This document shows, piece after piece, positions 36,221-45,103 of a stretch of 64,000 nucleotides of DNA; within the stretch, counting starts at the first letter, position 1, and each line of letters starts with the position of its first letter. Below the pieces are notes generated by a model. The model searched no databases. It worked only from the letters and a program-made list of their open reading frames with translations, and was not told where the DNA came from. Made by a program: the position numbers and the translations under genes. The DNA is from Pseudoalteromonas sp. A25 (GTDB lineage Bacteria > Pseudomonadota > Gammaproteobacteria > Enterobacterales > Alteromonadaceae). The stretch is from contig NZ_AP021846.1 in the NCBI RefSeq assembly GCF_009176705.1, positions 714,001 through 778,000 on the forward strand. Direction: 5' to 3'.

Positions 36221-36988
36221 ATGATACAACAAATAGCAGTTGTTACAGGTGCTGCTGGTGGGTTTGGTGCGGCGATATGCCGCGCCTTACTCGCGTCAAA
36301 TTATACGGTAGCGGCTGTAGATTTGAATGAAGACAAATTGGCGTCACTTAAGCATTGGTTAGACGGTGATGAGCGCTTACTGACGTTTGTTATGGATGTG
36401 ACCGATGTGGATAGCGTGCAAGCGGTTTATGATCAATTAGCGCAGCGTGAGAACAGCACAATTACAGTGCTGGTTAACAATGCCGGGATATTGCATAAGG
36501 CGTTTTGTCTTAAAAAGGACTCTTTGGCCGCAGCGCAGCAAACATTTGATGTAAACCTCACTGGCGCATTTAATTGCACCACCATTTTTAGCCAAGCCAT
36601 GGTGAGGCAAAAGTATGGTCGGATCATCAATATAGGCTCGGTAGCCGGTATTTGGGGCTCTGGTGGCAGTGCCGCCTACGCTGCATCTAAAGCGGGTTTG
36701 ATTAAAGCATCAGAGTCGTGGGCTCAGGAGCTGGGGCCGATGAATATTTGTGTCACTTGTGTGGCACCAGGTATTTGTAAAACTCAGATGTTTAATCAAT
36801 TTCTTGAAAAAGAAAGCATCCCTGATGCTGAAGAAGCCAAGTTTGCACGCCGTACAGTACCCATCGGGCGCTTTGGAACGGCTGAAGATGTCGCTGAAGT
36901 CGTGCAGTTTTTAGCAACTTGTAAAACTAACTATCTCAATTCGGCCGTGATCACCGTGGATGGTGGCATGCGAGTTGGGGCCATGTAA
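36221..36988 (+). CDS. Short-chain dehydrogenase/reductase (FabG-like)
   Basis: A 255-residue classical SDR. ATG 36221 starts just before the nucleotide-binding motif TGAAGGFG, behind AAAGGA. NNAG, Ser in GSVAG and the YAASK catalytic pair are all present, so it should be active with NADPH or NADH. Zeamine-type loci have an SDR at this position between the aminotransferase protein and the thioester reductase. It may reduce keto groups on the polyamine chain or the aldehyde from the thioester reductase; which one cannot be decided from sequence. It starts 5 nt after the upstream stop and ends 41 nt before the next gene. Confidence 0.9.
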   Translation: MIQQIAVVTGAAGGFGAAICRALLASNYTVAAVDLNEDKLASLKHWLDGDERLLTFVMDVTDVDSVQAVYDQLAQRENSTITVLVNNAGILHKAFCLKKDSLAAAQQTFDVNLTGAFNCTTIFSQAMVRQKYGRIINIGSVAGIWGSGGSAAYAASKAGLIKASESWAQELGPMNICVTCVAPGICKTQMFNQFLEKESIPDAEEAKFARRTVPIGRFGTAEDVAEVVQFLATCKTNYLNSAVITVDGGMRVGAM

Positions 36989-37029
36989 CGTAAACGCGAA
37001 ACTCAATGGAACAATTGTAAGGAAGAAAG

Positions 37030-38256
37030 ATGAACAATAACGCAGCGTTTTTACCAGATAATTACTTATTAACTGGTGCATCAGGCGTATTGGGCGGACG
37101 TATTTTAACTGAGTTGCTTGCAACCACTAATGCTAAAGTATATTGCATGTCTCGTGAGCAAGACTTAGAGAATGCACGTCGTAGAGTATTAGAAATGGTT
37201 GAGCTGTATGATCCTCAAGGCACAGTGACTGACCAATTATCACGTGTCAGTGTTATTTATGGTGATATCGGCAAAGACCTATTAGGCCTAAGTAATGACG
37301 ATTACGCGACTTTGGTATCACAAGTAAAAGTTGTGATCCACTGTGCGGCTAAGTTGTCTTTAATTGCTGAATATCCTTCTTTGCGCGAAGAAAATGTGGT
37401 GGGTACAGAGCGTATTGCCAAGCTATGTATGCAAGCGAATATTCCTCTACTTTATACTTCAAGCTTTTCTGTTATTGGCTCAAAGCTGTATGAAACGGGT
37501 TTTGTGCTAAAAGAAAACCAAGTTGATTATGGTCAGCACTTTAAAGACATGGGCTATGAGCAAACTAAATTTGAAAGTGAAGTATTACTGAATGATTTGG
37601 CAAAGCAAGGCCTGCAAATGGCCATTGTACGCCCTGGTAACATTTGGGGTGACAGTCAAAATGGTCGTTATCCATTAACCGGTACCACAGTTAAAGGTAT
37701 CTACTATGAGATGATAAGGGCGCTAGTTGAGACGGGTTATACCTTCCACTCAACCGATGACTTTGATGTCACGCCAGTAGATTATGTGGCTAAAGCGTCT
37801 TTAGAAGTTGTAAAGAACATCGGTACTGTAAGTGGTCAAACATTCAACTTGGTAAATCCAAACCCACCTACTTACAACGAGATTATCGACTTGCTACGTG
37901 CTTATGGCTACGAAGTGCGTAATGTGCCTTGTGATGATTACTTCCAAGCGCTACACGAAGACCGCATGTTGTTAAATGGTAAGCCTTATCACTCAAGCTT
38001 TACTGATATTTTGGCATTGGTCAGTGATGATGATAATTTATCTGAGCAAGCAAAGTATGAAACATCAGGTATACAAGCTTTGTTGGAAGGGACTGGCGTA
38101 AGCTGCCCTAAACTGGACGCTAAATTAATGTCAACCTTGTTAGATCACTGTGTGGCTGCAGGGTTAATTAAAGCACCAGCGCAACAGCACCCGATAGCAG
38201 AGATCAGCGAAGAGATCACAGCTAAGGTGTTTATGGAACATTTATACGACGCTTAA
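37030..38256 (+). CDS. Thioester reductase (NAD_binding_4 family)
   Basis: This 408-residue protein matches the terminal reductase domains of NRPS and carboxylic acid reductases. It has an N-terminal Rossmann motif LLTGASGVLGG, YTSSFSVIG and YEQTKFE (YxxxK). A ribosome site AAGGAAG lies 4 nt before the ATG. Such enzymes release an acyl carrier-bound chain as an aldehyde or alcohol with NADPH. In the zeamine and fabclavine pathways the stand-alone thioester reductase frees the chain so that a terminal amine can be installed. I infer the same here: the aldehyde would be transaminated to give a terminal amine. The C-terminal 80 residues are less typical. Confidence 0.88.
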   Translation: MNNNAAFLPDNYLLTGASGVLGGRILTELLATTNAKVYCMSREQDLENARRRVLEMVELYDPQGTVTDQLSRVSVIYGDIGKDLLGLSNDDYATLVSQVKVVIHCAAKLSLIAEYPSLREENVVGTERIAKLCMQANIPLLYTSSFSVIGSKLYETGFVLKENQVDYGQHFKDMGYEQTKFESEVLLNDLAKQGLQMAIVRPGNIWGDSQNGRYPLTGTTVKGIYYEMIRALVETGYTFHSTDDFDVTPVDYVAKASLEVVKNIGTVSGQTFNLVNPNPPTYNEIIDLLRAYGYEVRNVPCDDYFQALHEDRMLLNGKPYHSSFTDILALVSDDDNLSEQAKYETSGIQALLEGTGVSCPKLDAKLMSTLLDHCVAAGLIKAPAQQHPIAEISEEITAKVFMEHLYDA

Positions 38257-38269
38257 GTGGAAGTTAAAT

Positions 38270-39046
38270 ATGAGCGATAAACTAAAAATAAGCCTGTTAC
38301 AGCTAGACTTGGTTTGGCAAGATGCTGGCGCAAACCGTGCCGCAATTGAGCAGCACTTAAAAACAGTATCTGATAGAGATTTAATCGTTTTACCAGAGAT
38401 GTTTTCAACCGGGTTTGATATGAAGCCTGCAGGCTTGGCCGAAACAATGGATGGCGAAACTGTTAGCTGGCTGAAATCTCTAGCGGCACAACAAGATGCC
38501 GTTGTATGTGGCAGCATGATGATGCAAGTGGGTAATGAGTACGTAAACCGCTTTTTGTGGGTAACACCACAAGGAGAGGTTTCTCATTATGACAAACGTC
38601 ATCTATTTAAATTTGCTGGTGAAGACGAGCAATATAGTGCGGGTACTGAGCGTGCTATTTTCCAACTTGGCCAGTGGCGTATTGCACCATTTATTTGTTT
38701 TGACTTACGTTTTCCTGTTTGGTCTCGCAACTTAGATTGTCAGTACGATGTGGCATTGTACGTAGCGAACTGGCCGAAGGTACGTGCACCGCAGTGGAAG
38801 AGCTTGATACCTGCACGTGCAATTGAAAACCAAAGTTATGTTGTCGCGCTGAACCGCGTGGGGGTGGATGGTAACGATATCGCTTATAGTGGCGACTCTA
38901 TGGTTGTCGATCCGCTTGGAGAGACGCTGCTATATGGTGCTCAACAGGAAGTGGTGTTGAACATTGAGCTTGATTTAAATGAGCTTAAAGATGTGAGAAG
39001 CCGTTTTCCATTCTTGCAAGAGGCAGATGGATTTACCTTTGCTTAA
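38270..39046 (+). CDS. Nitrilase-superfamily omega-amidase-like hydrolase
   Basis: A 258-residue carbon-nitrogen hydrolase with the Glu-Lys-Cys triad: Glu in LPEMFSTGF, Lys in DKRHLFKFAGE and Cys in FICFDLRFPVWSRN. These motifs are closest to the YafV/Nit2 omega-amidases, which hydrolyse alpha-ketoglutaramate. The gene starts 13 nt after the thioester reductase and closes the operon before a terminator. Zeamine and fabclavine loci also encode a nitrilase/omega-amidase here. A possible role is removing the keto-acid amide left by glutamine-type amine donors, which would pull transamination forward; this is inference. Confidence 0.9.
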   Translation: MSDKLKISLLQLDLVWQDAGANRAAIEQHLKTVSDRDLIVLPEMFSTGFDMKPAGLAETMDGETVSWLKSLAAQQDAVVCGSMMMQVGNEYVNRFLWVTPQGEVSHYDKRHLFKFAGEDEQYSAGTERAIFQLGQWRIAPFICFDLRFPVWSRNLDCQYDVALYVANWPKVRAPQWKSLIPARAIENQSYVVALNRVGVDGNDIAYSGDSMVVDPLGETLLYGAQQEVVLNIELDLNELKDVRSRFPFLQEADGFTFA

Positions 39047-39054
39047 GCTTTAAA

Positions 39055-39077
39055 ACGCCCGTTATGGGCGTTTTTTT
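39055..39077 (+). terminator. Rho-independent terminator of the polyamine operon
   Basis: A 6-bp G+C-rich stem, ACGCCC (39055-39060) with GGGCGT (39066-39071), loop GTTAT, followed by a run of T. It begins 9 nt after the nitrilase stop and separates the operon from the exporter genes. Confidence 0.85.
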
Positions 39078-39228
39078 CAAGTTTGAAGTACTGAGCAAAT
39101 GGCACGAGTCGTTGTATCTTTACCAACCCTTACCAAATTTACCTGCTATTTGTGGTACAAGTATTTGATTGCGCAAACCAGTTGTGATGCTGAGTATGTT
39201 TGCAACCGTTGTTTTAATTTAAGGATAA

Positions 39229-40914
39229 GTGAGAATTCAATTGGAAAGCTTAAATCGCCTCTATAAAAAATACTTTTGGTATTTTGCTTTTACCCTACCA
39301 ATGGGGATTTTATTAGGTGTCATTAGTATGCATGTATTGCAGATCATTAATGATGCGCTTACCTCTGGTGTTGAGACTATTGAATACTCGGCGCAACAGT
39401 TTTTTATTACGATTGGCGTCTTACTCGGTCTTGGTGTACTCAATGAGTTTGTTAAAATTCGCCTAGTGGTGAATGCGAGTCGAGATATACACAGCCGCTT
39501 AGTTGATAAGGTTTTAGACTCATCTTATGAAAAAGTAGAGAGTATTGGCTTACCTAAAGTGAATGCCACACTTAGTAAAGATGTTGATACGGCGATTAAG
39601 TTCTTCCAAGTGTTACCGCAGATGGTTGCCAATGTGTCGATCATTGTTTGTGCGATTGCTTACATGGCGTATCTATCTTTAACAGCGCTGATGTATGTGT
39701 TTGCCTTGATTGCATTTGCGGGGCTGAGTTTTACGGTGATCATTTTGCTATCGCGTAAATATTTACAGAATATTCGTGAGTGTGCAGATACGCTCATGGA
39801 ACACTATGAAGCGATTGTAAAAGGAAAAAAAGAACTCTCTTTAGATTCAAAACGTCAGCGCTACGTGAGAACCGATATTCGCGGCACTTTAGATCAGCTA
39901 AGAAAAAACAACCGAGGTGCATTGACCTTATTTGGCATGCTAGAGCATTGGGGACAATTTATCTTGTTTGCCATTTTAGGTGTGATTTTATATTACCTAG
40001 GGATGACGTTGGGGCTAGAAAAAACGGTTGTGGTGGGTTATATCCTAACGCTGTTGTTTATTCTTGAACCTATTGAGCAGGTGACACAGGCTTCTACGGA
40101 TCTTATGGAAGCCAAAGTGGCATTTAAAAAAATAGAAAGCCTAGAGCTGTCGGATGACATGGTTGATGAGACGCAAGAAGTTGCTGCTTTGGGGAGTAAT
40201 CTTAATTTAAAACTCAGTAATATTACCTACCAGTATGCAGCGCAAGTGGAGTCTGAAAAAGGCTTTAAAATTGGCCCAATTGATTGTGAGTTTAAAGCGG
40301 GCGAAGCTACATTTATTATTGGCGGTAACGGCAGCGGTAAATCGACCTTATTCAAAATGTTAGCTGGATTGTACAACCCTACTGAGGGTTCGATAGCGTA
40401 CGGCGATATTCCTGTAGATGACAATAATATGCCAAGTTATCGAGAGTGTGTGAGCCTAATTGCCGCTGATTTTTGGGTATTTAAACACATCATGGTTAAC
40501 GAGTCAGCAGAAGATGCGCAGTTACTTCAGCAACTGGTATCGTTGCTAAAACTCGACAAAGCGGTGGAAATTATTGAGGGTAAATGGAGTAAAACAACCC
40601 TGTCACAAGGCCAAAGAAAACGTTTAGCGTTGATCCAATCTTATATCGAACACAAACCCATTGTTTTGTTAGATGAATGGGCTGCAGATCAAGACCCTGT
40701 ATTTAAAAAAGTATTTTATGAAGAAATCGTGCCTTCTTTAAAAGCGCAGGGTAAAGTAGTGATTATCGTATCTCATGATGATAACTACTATCACACGGCA
40801 GACCGTTTAATGGAGTTAAGGGATGGGCAGCTGATACTGCACAAAAACAATAAGCCCGCAGAAATTACACAGAATAATCAATTTTTTAAAATACTAGATA
40901 ATTGCAAGGAGTAG
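39229..40914 (+). CDS. Cyclic-peptide-type ABC exporter, fused membrane and ATPase domains (SyrD/PvdE-like)
   Basis: A 561-residue half-transporter. About six membrane helices in the first 300 residues are followed by an ATPase domain with Walker A GGNGSGKST, signature LSQGQRKRLAL and Walker B VLLDEWAADQDP. The DEWAADQDP form is characteristic of the cyclic-peptide exporter family (SyrD, PvdE, YojI). The GTG start at 39229 has AAGGA close by (3-nt spacing); TTG 39241 is an alternative. The gene has its own 150-bp upstream region after the terminator and runs into a response regulator 3 nt on. It most likely exports the cluster product or its precursor to the periplasm, where the anchored hydrolases could act. 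Confidence 0.9.
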   Translation: MRIQLESLNRLYKKYFWYFAFTLPMGILLGVISMHVLQIINDALTSGVETIEYSAQQFFITIGVLLGLGVLNEFVKIRLVVNASRDIHSRLVDKVLDSSYEKVESIGLPKVNATLSKDVDTAIKFFQVLPQMVANVSIIVCAIAYMAYLSLTALMYVFALIAFAGLSFTVIILLSRKYLQNIRECADTLMEHYEAIVKGKKELSLDSKRQRYVRTDIRGTLDQLRKNNRGALTLFGMLEHWGQFILFAILGVILYYLGMTLGLEKTVVVGYILTLLFILEPIEQVTQASTDLMEAKVAFKKIESLELSDDMVDETQEVAALGSNLNLKLSNITYQYAAQVESEKGFKIGPIDCEFKAGEATFIIGGNGSGKSTLFKMLAGLYNPTEGSIAYGDIPVDDNNMPSYRECVSLIAADFWVFKHIMVNESAEDAQLLQQLVSLLKLDKAVEIIEGKWSKTTLSQGQRKRLALIQSYIEHKPIVLLDEWAADQDPVFKKVFYEEIVPSLKAQGKVVIIVSHDDNYYHTADRLMELRDGQLILHKNNKPAEITQNNQFFKILDNCKE

Positions 40915-40917
40915 GCA

Positions 40918-41607
40918 ATGGCAAATAAAAAGCGCATTTTATTGGTCGAAGATGACAAACGTTTGAGTCATATGATCTCACATGTGCTGCGACATGAAGG
41001 TTACTTGGTCACTTGTGCATTTGATGGACAAGTGGCGTTAGAAAAAGTAAATAGTGAACTTTATGATGTCATTTTACTCGATATGATGCTGCCAAGGCTC
41101 AATGGTATTAGTGTGTTGGAGCAAATACTCCCAGAATACACGGGGGTTATCATTATGATGACTGCAAGCAATGATGAGTGTCTAGAAGCCGACGCGCTTG
41201 CGCTAGGTGTTCACGATTTTATTACTAAACCAATCAGGCCCCACATATTGGTCGCAAAAGTAAAAGCGCTTAGCCGCCTTGCCGGTCAAGCACCGACATG
41301 CAGAAAGTCAGTATTTCAAATTCAAGATTTAACCCTTAATACCAGCAATCGTAGTTTTTATTTAGATGATACGCCTGTAGAGCTGACTGAGGCTGAGTTT
41401 AGCTTGATGTATTACTTGATGTCACATCCTGGGGAAATCTTAGACAGAGCCAGTATCATCTCTGCTGTTAGAGGCATAGAATACGATGGACATGACCGTT
41501 CTATTGATATGAGACTCTCTTCCTTACGCAAAAAAATGAATGATAATGTCCCTCCCTACAAGTATATAAAGACGGTTAGGGGAGTGGGGTATGTACTACG
41601 CGAGTAA
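40918..41607 (+). CDS. OmpR/PhoB-family response regulator
   Basis: The 229-residue protein has a receiver domain with acidic pocket VEDD, phospho-acceptor Asp55 in LLDMMLP and a conserved Lys in FITKPI. A winged-helix output domain ends in KYIKTVRGVGYVL. It sits 3 nt after the ABC exporter and its end overlaps the histidine kinase by 17 nt, so exporter and signalling pair are probably one transcript. It likely controls transport or biosynthesis in response to the product or to envelope stress. The target sites are unknown. Confidence 0.93.
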   Translation: MANKKRILLVEDDKRLSHMISHVLRHEGYLVTCAFDGQVALEKVNSELYDVILLDMMLPRLNGISVLEQILPEYTGVIIMMTASNDECLEADALALGVHDFITKPIRPHILVAKVKALSRLAGQAPTCRKSVFQIQDLTLNTSNRSFYLDDTPVELTEAEFSLMYYLMSHPGEILDRASIISAVRGIEYDGHDRSIDMRLSSLRKKMNDNVPPYKYIKTVRGVGYVLRE

Positions 41608-42916
41608 CCAAATGTTTAAACGTTTATTTTTCTATTCTGCCGCTGCTTTTATTTGTAGTATTTTCATCGCCGTTATCTTACTTGATACCAATTATGTTGA
41701 TATACGTGTTCAAGAAGAAAAGCCAATCTTGGAAGGTATCTATTCTGTTATCAACAAGCAAGCGCAAGAAGGCCTTATCAGTGAAGATGTGTTGAACTAC
41801 TGGTCAGGTCAATTTGGCTATAAGCTTGATGTGCTGAGCGCTGAGCAAGCAATGGCTCTAGATGTGGATTTATCAGTTTTAGCCGCACAAGGAAGTGTTG
41901 TAGAGTTAATAAGTGGTTGGACGCAAGATAGAGTGACTGCTTACTATCAGCATGGCGAGCAAGTGTTAAAAATGTCTAAAATGCACATAGATAAGCAAGC
42001 TTACTTGCTGTATTGGCAATCATTATTGGTGACAATTTTAACGGTTTTGGCACTGTTTGTTTATTGCTATGTACACATGCACAAAAAGTACCTTAAAAGA
42101 TTGCTCAAGGCCTATCAAGCCTATGGTCAAGGTAAACTGTCTTTGCGTGTGCCCACTGAAATGCCAGCGCCTTACAGCGTGCTTGCTAGTCACTTTAATA
42201 CCATGGCAGAAAAAATAGAAAGTTTATTAGAAGAGCATCAACATATGCTTAATGGTATTTCTCATGATTTAAAAACCCCGCTTGCACGATTGCGCTTTGC
42301 GCTAGATATGACTCGCAGTTGTAATAGTGCTGAAGAGTATCGTGAGACTATTCAATTTATGGATGAAGATTTAGATGCATTGGACGAATTACTTGATGAC
42401 TGGTTTTTATATGTAGGTTTAAATGCCGCACGCACAGAGCCAAAGATAAAATCGTGTTTATTAGATAGTATTGTCAATAAAGTAGTCAGTCGCAGCGTAC
42501 CAGCTTATTCAAAGGTTAATGCGCTTAACCATATACAGCCTGACATTTTAGTTAATGCCGATAGCAAACTGTTGACGCGCGCCATTGAAAATTTAGTAAA
42601 CAATGCCTGTAAGTTTGCATCTAGCACCATACGCGTGAGCACTCGCACTACGAGCAAATATGTTTGTATAGATGTTGAAGATGATGGGGCTGGTATACCA
42701 GAGGATAAGCGCACAGCAGTGTTAAAACCATTCTTACGATTAGACAGTAGTCGTAATGTGCCCGGTATTGGGCTTGGCTTATCGATTGTGGCAAGTATTT
42801 TAAATAGTCACAATGGTAAACTAGAGATCTGTGACTCCTCATTGGGTGGCGCTAAAATAACCTTAATGTTGCCAATCAGCAGTCAAGATAGCAACGCCAC
42901 ATGTACCGCCAATTGA
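41591..42916 (+). CDS. Sensor histidine kinase (HAMP-HisKA-HATPase)
   Basis: A 441-residue kinase. Membrane helices near 12-32 and 140-162 flank a small periplasmic sensor. A HAMP region follows, then the phosphorylation box GISHDLKTPLARLR (His225), the N box NLVNNACKFA, DDGAGIPE and GIGLGLSIV. The layout resembles RstB/CpxA-type sensors. ATG 41591 has AGGGGAG 6 nt upstream and overlaps the regulator gene; ATG 41612 would remove seven residues. The partner is the preceding OmpR-type regulator. The small periplasmic domain could sense the exported cationic product, but that is only inferred. A repeat element starts 3 nt after the stop. Confidence 0.92.
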   Translation: MYYASNQMFKRLFFYSAAAFICSIFIAVILLDTNYVDIRVQEEKPILEGIYSVINKQAQEGLISEDVLNYWSGQFGYKLDVLSAEQAMALDVDLSVLAAQGSVVELISGWTQDRVTAYYQHGEQVLKMSKMHIDKQAYLLYWQSLLVTILTVLALFVYCYVHMHKKYLKRLLKAYQAYGQGKLSLRVPTEMPAPYSVLASHFNTMAEKIESLLEEHQHMLNGISHDLKTPLARLRFALDMTRSCNSAEEYRETIQFMDEDLDALDELLDDWFLYVGLNAARTEPKIKSCLLDSIVNKVVSRSVPAYSKVNALNHIQPDILVNADSKLLTRAIENLVNNACKFASSTIRVSTRTTSKYVCIDVEDDGAGIPEDKRTAVLKPFLRLDSSRNVPGIGLGLSIVASILNSHNGKLEICDSSLGGAKITLMLPISSQDSNATCTAN

Positions 42917-42919
42917 ATT

Positions 42920-43278
42920 ATACCAATCCGCAATAACACTTAATCCTTTTGAAGGATTAAACCTGACGACAGCTGCGTTAAAAATTTCTCATTTAGAACA
43001 ACTAAATAACGAAATTTTTGCCTTGCTATCGACAAGGTTTTCTTGCTTCAAAATAGACCACTTAGTTAACCTCAGCTGCGGATAAGAGTTTTGATAGCTC
43101 AGAAGAGAGACATTGCAACCCCTTCAATATCCAATGACGATATTTCGCTCACTATCAAGGCATTTTCGTGAAGTAATAGCGAGCTATTACAAATGAAAAT
43201 AACGAAGAGAGTGAGTGAAATAGCTTTATTGGGCAAATTCTCTTATGTGCAGCTGAGGTTAGTTAAGCGGATTGGTAT
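42920..43278. mobile_element. MITE-like repeat element with terminal inverted repeats
   Basis: 359 bp bounded by perfect 12-bp inverted ends, ATACCAATCCGC and GCGGATTGGTAT. Inside, a second pair of imperfect 27-nt arms (43062-43088 and 43240-43266, core AACCTCAGCTGC against GCAGCTGAGGTT) and a 9-bp hairpin (42940-42960) add structure. There is no open reading frame of note. A TTA triplet lies next to both ends and may be a target duplication. Similar ACCAATCCGC-bounded intergenic repeats are, to my knowledge, common in Pseudoalteromonas genomes. It would need a transposase in trans. It sits at the junction of the cluster and ordinary chromosomal genes. Confidence 0.7.
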
Positions 43279-43305
43279 TAATTTTCTAACTCACACGTTA
43301 AACAA

Positions 43306-43327
43306 AAAAGGACCATTCGGTCCTTTT
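43306..43327 (-). terminator. Rho-independent terminator of the chemoreceptor gene
   Basis: Stem AAAAGGACC (43306-43314) and GGTCCTTTT (43319-43327), loop ATTC. Read on the - strand, the stem ends in a T-run (GGTCCTTTTTTG), 19 nt after the chemoreceptor stop. Confidence 0.85.
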
Positions 43328-43346
43328 GGTGTTTTGTTGGCTGCTA

Positions 43347-44978
43347 TCAGCAGCTAAATTTGGCTATTTCTGTTTCTAATTTAACCGTTAAGTCCTTAAT
43401 GCTATCCGTGGCATGGTGGGCTTGCTCAGATACATTAGCGGTTTGAGATGCGGTATCTGAAATTGTTACTACACGACGGGCGGTATCTTCACCTGCTTCT
43501 AACTGCTCTTTGGCAGCATGGGCTATCTGGTGACTCATTTGCGATATTTCACTCAATGAATTGGCTACTTTACGCAGCTCCTCGCCAGCCTCTTTAGACA
43601 TCGTAACGGTTTTTTCACTAGTATGAATAGAAACGGTTACTGATGACTTCGCTTCTTGTGTGGCAGATTGCAGCTTACCAATCATGGTATGAATTTCTTC
43701 GGTACTGGTTTGCGTACGTTGTGCAAGTTGGCGCACTTCATCAGCAACCACGGCAAAGCCGCGACCTTGCTCGCCTGCGCGGGCGGCTTCAATAGCTGCA
43801 TTGAGCGCCAGTAAGTTGGTTTGTTCAGCAATGCTTTGAATAACACTCAGTACGTTAGCAATATTATTTACTTCTTCATCAAGGGTTTGAATGTTATTAC
43901 CAGCGCTGTCAATTTGTTTCTCTAATAAAGCGATGGTTTTTGCTGCCTCGGTTGTCAGCTTATCGGCATTTTGGCCTTGTTTCTCGGCTTCCTGCACGGA
44001 GTTAGCGGTTTGATCTGCATGTTCCACGACTGTTTGCGCTGAGGCTGTTAATTCAGTAATGGCTGAGGCAACCATCTGTGTCTCGCTACTTAAACTGCGG
44101 GTTAGTTGCTCAAGTTCATTGGAGCGCTGCTCACCATCGTTGCTTTGAGATTTAAGCGCATCGCTAACCCCTGCAATGCCACCAACTACTCCTTGCAAGC
44201 CTTTTTGCATGTAGCTCATTGCTGCTATGATGCTATCTTCTTTGGCATGGGTGGTATTAATGGAGGAGCTTAAGTTGCCGCGGGATACTTGTTTTACAAT
44301 TGACAGTACTTCGTCCAACTCTCCACCGAGCTTGTTAGACAAGCCTAAGCCAAATTTCGCTAATGCAAAGGTTAAAGCAACTGCGATGAGTAATGACAAG
44401 CTCAACAACCAGCGAGCGGTGTTCCAGTAGCGTTCATCGACCTCCTTGGCGCTGATCCCTGTGCCGACGTACCAGCCGAACTCAGGCGTTTTTTGTACGA
44501 CAGAGGTTAAATCAACAACCTCACCATCACGCACCGAGTCCCATTCGTAGGTGATGATTTGGTTTGTTTTATTGCCAACCAAGCGCTCCACCATGCGACC
44601 TATGCTGCTCCCTTTGGAGTCCTTAAAGTCATTAAAGCTGGTGCCATGAAGTTGTGGATCATGTGGCGTTGCTACAAAATTAAGTTTTTCATCAACAACA
44701 TATACGTACTCAGAGTCATGATACTTATTTTCTCTGAGCATTTGGGTAGCCAGTTTCTTAGCTTCCTCTTCATTAAGAGCGCCAGTTTGCACATAGGCTT
44801 CGAACTGTTCGACAATATTAACGGTACTCTTCATCAATTGATTGATACGTGCAATATTGTCAGATTCACTAGCATGTCGTAATGCTTGTAATCCTAAGAT
44901 AGCGACCAGTAAAAGTGAGAGGAAAATAGCCGCGGCGAAAAGTATTATTTTTATTCTTAAAGTTAAACCTGATAGCAC
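43347..44978 (-). CDS. Methyl-accepting chemotaxis protein with sCache sensor
   Basis: A 543-residue chemoreceptor. GTG 44978 is the start, with GAAAGGGG 6 nt upstream. Order: membrane helix (about 9-30), a periplasmic single-Cache domain (about 45-185; [15 protein letters not shown]), a second helix (about 188-210), HAMP, then the signalling hairpin tip [21 protein letters not shown]. It senses a small ligand, probably an organic acid or similar, and controls CheA. The gene is convergent with the cluster and separated from it by the repeat element. No link to the cluster is evident. Confidence 0.93.
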   Translation of the reverse strand: MLSGLTLRIKIILFAAAIFLSLLLVAILGLQALRHASESDNIARINQLMKSTVNIVEQFEAYVQTGALNEEEAKKLATQMLRENKYHDSEYVYVVDEKLNFVATPHDPQLHGTSFNDFKDSKGSSIGRMVERLVGNKTNQIITYEWDSVRDGEVVDLTSVVQKTPEFGWYVGTGISAKEVDERYWNTARWLLSLSLLIAVALTFALAKFGLGLSNKLGGELDEVLSIVKQVSRGNLSSSINTTHAKEDSIIAAMSYMQKGLQGVVGGIAGVSDALKSQSNDGEQRSNELEQLTRSLSSETQMVASAITELTASAQTVVEHADQTANSVQEAEKQGQNADKLTTEAAKTIALLEKQIDSAGNNIQTLDEEVNNIANVLSVIQSIAEQTNLLALNAAIEAARAGEQGRGFAVVADEVRQLAQRTQTSTEEIHTMIGKLQSATQEAKSSVTVSIHTSEKTVTMSKEAGEELRKVANSLSEISQMSHQIAHAAKEQLEAGEDTARRVVTISDTASQTANVSEQAHHATDSIKDLTVKLETEIAKFSC

Positions 44979-45103
44979 GATACGCCCCTTTCAGATAATA
45001 GAGTATTATTATCTACCATGTTTATAGGAATCATGTAAGTAACATATAGTGCATTTGGCTATAAATAGAGATGATATTTCCTCATACTGATTAAGGAATA
45101 ATC

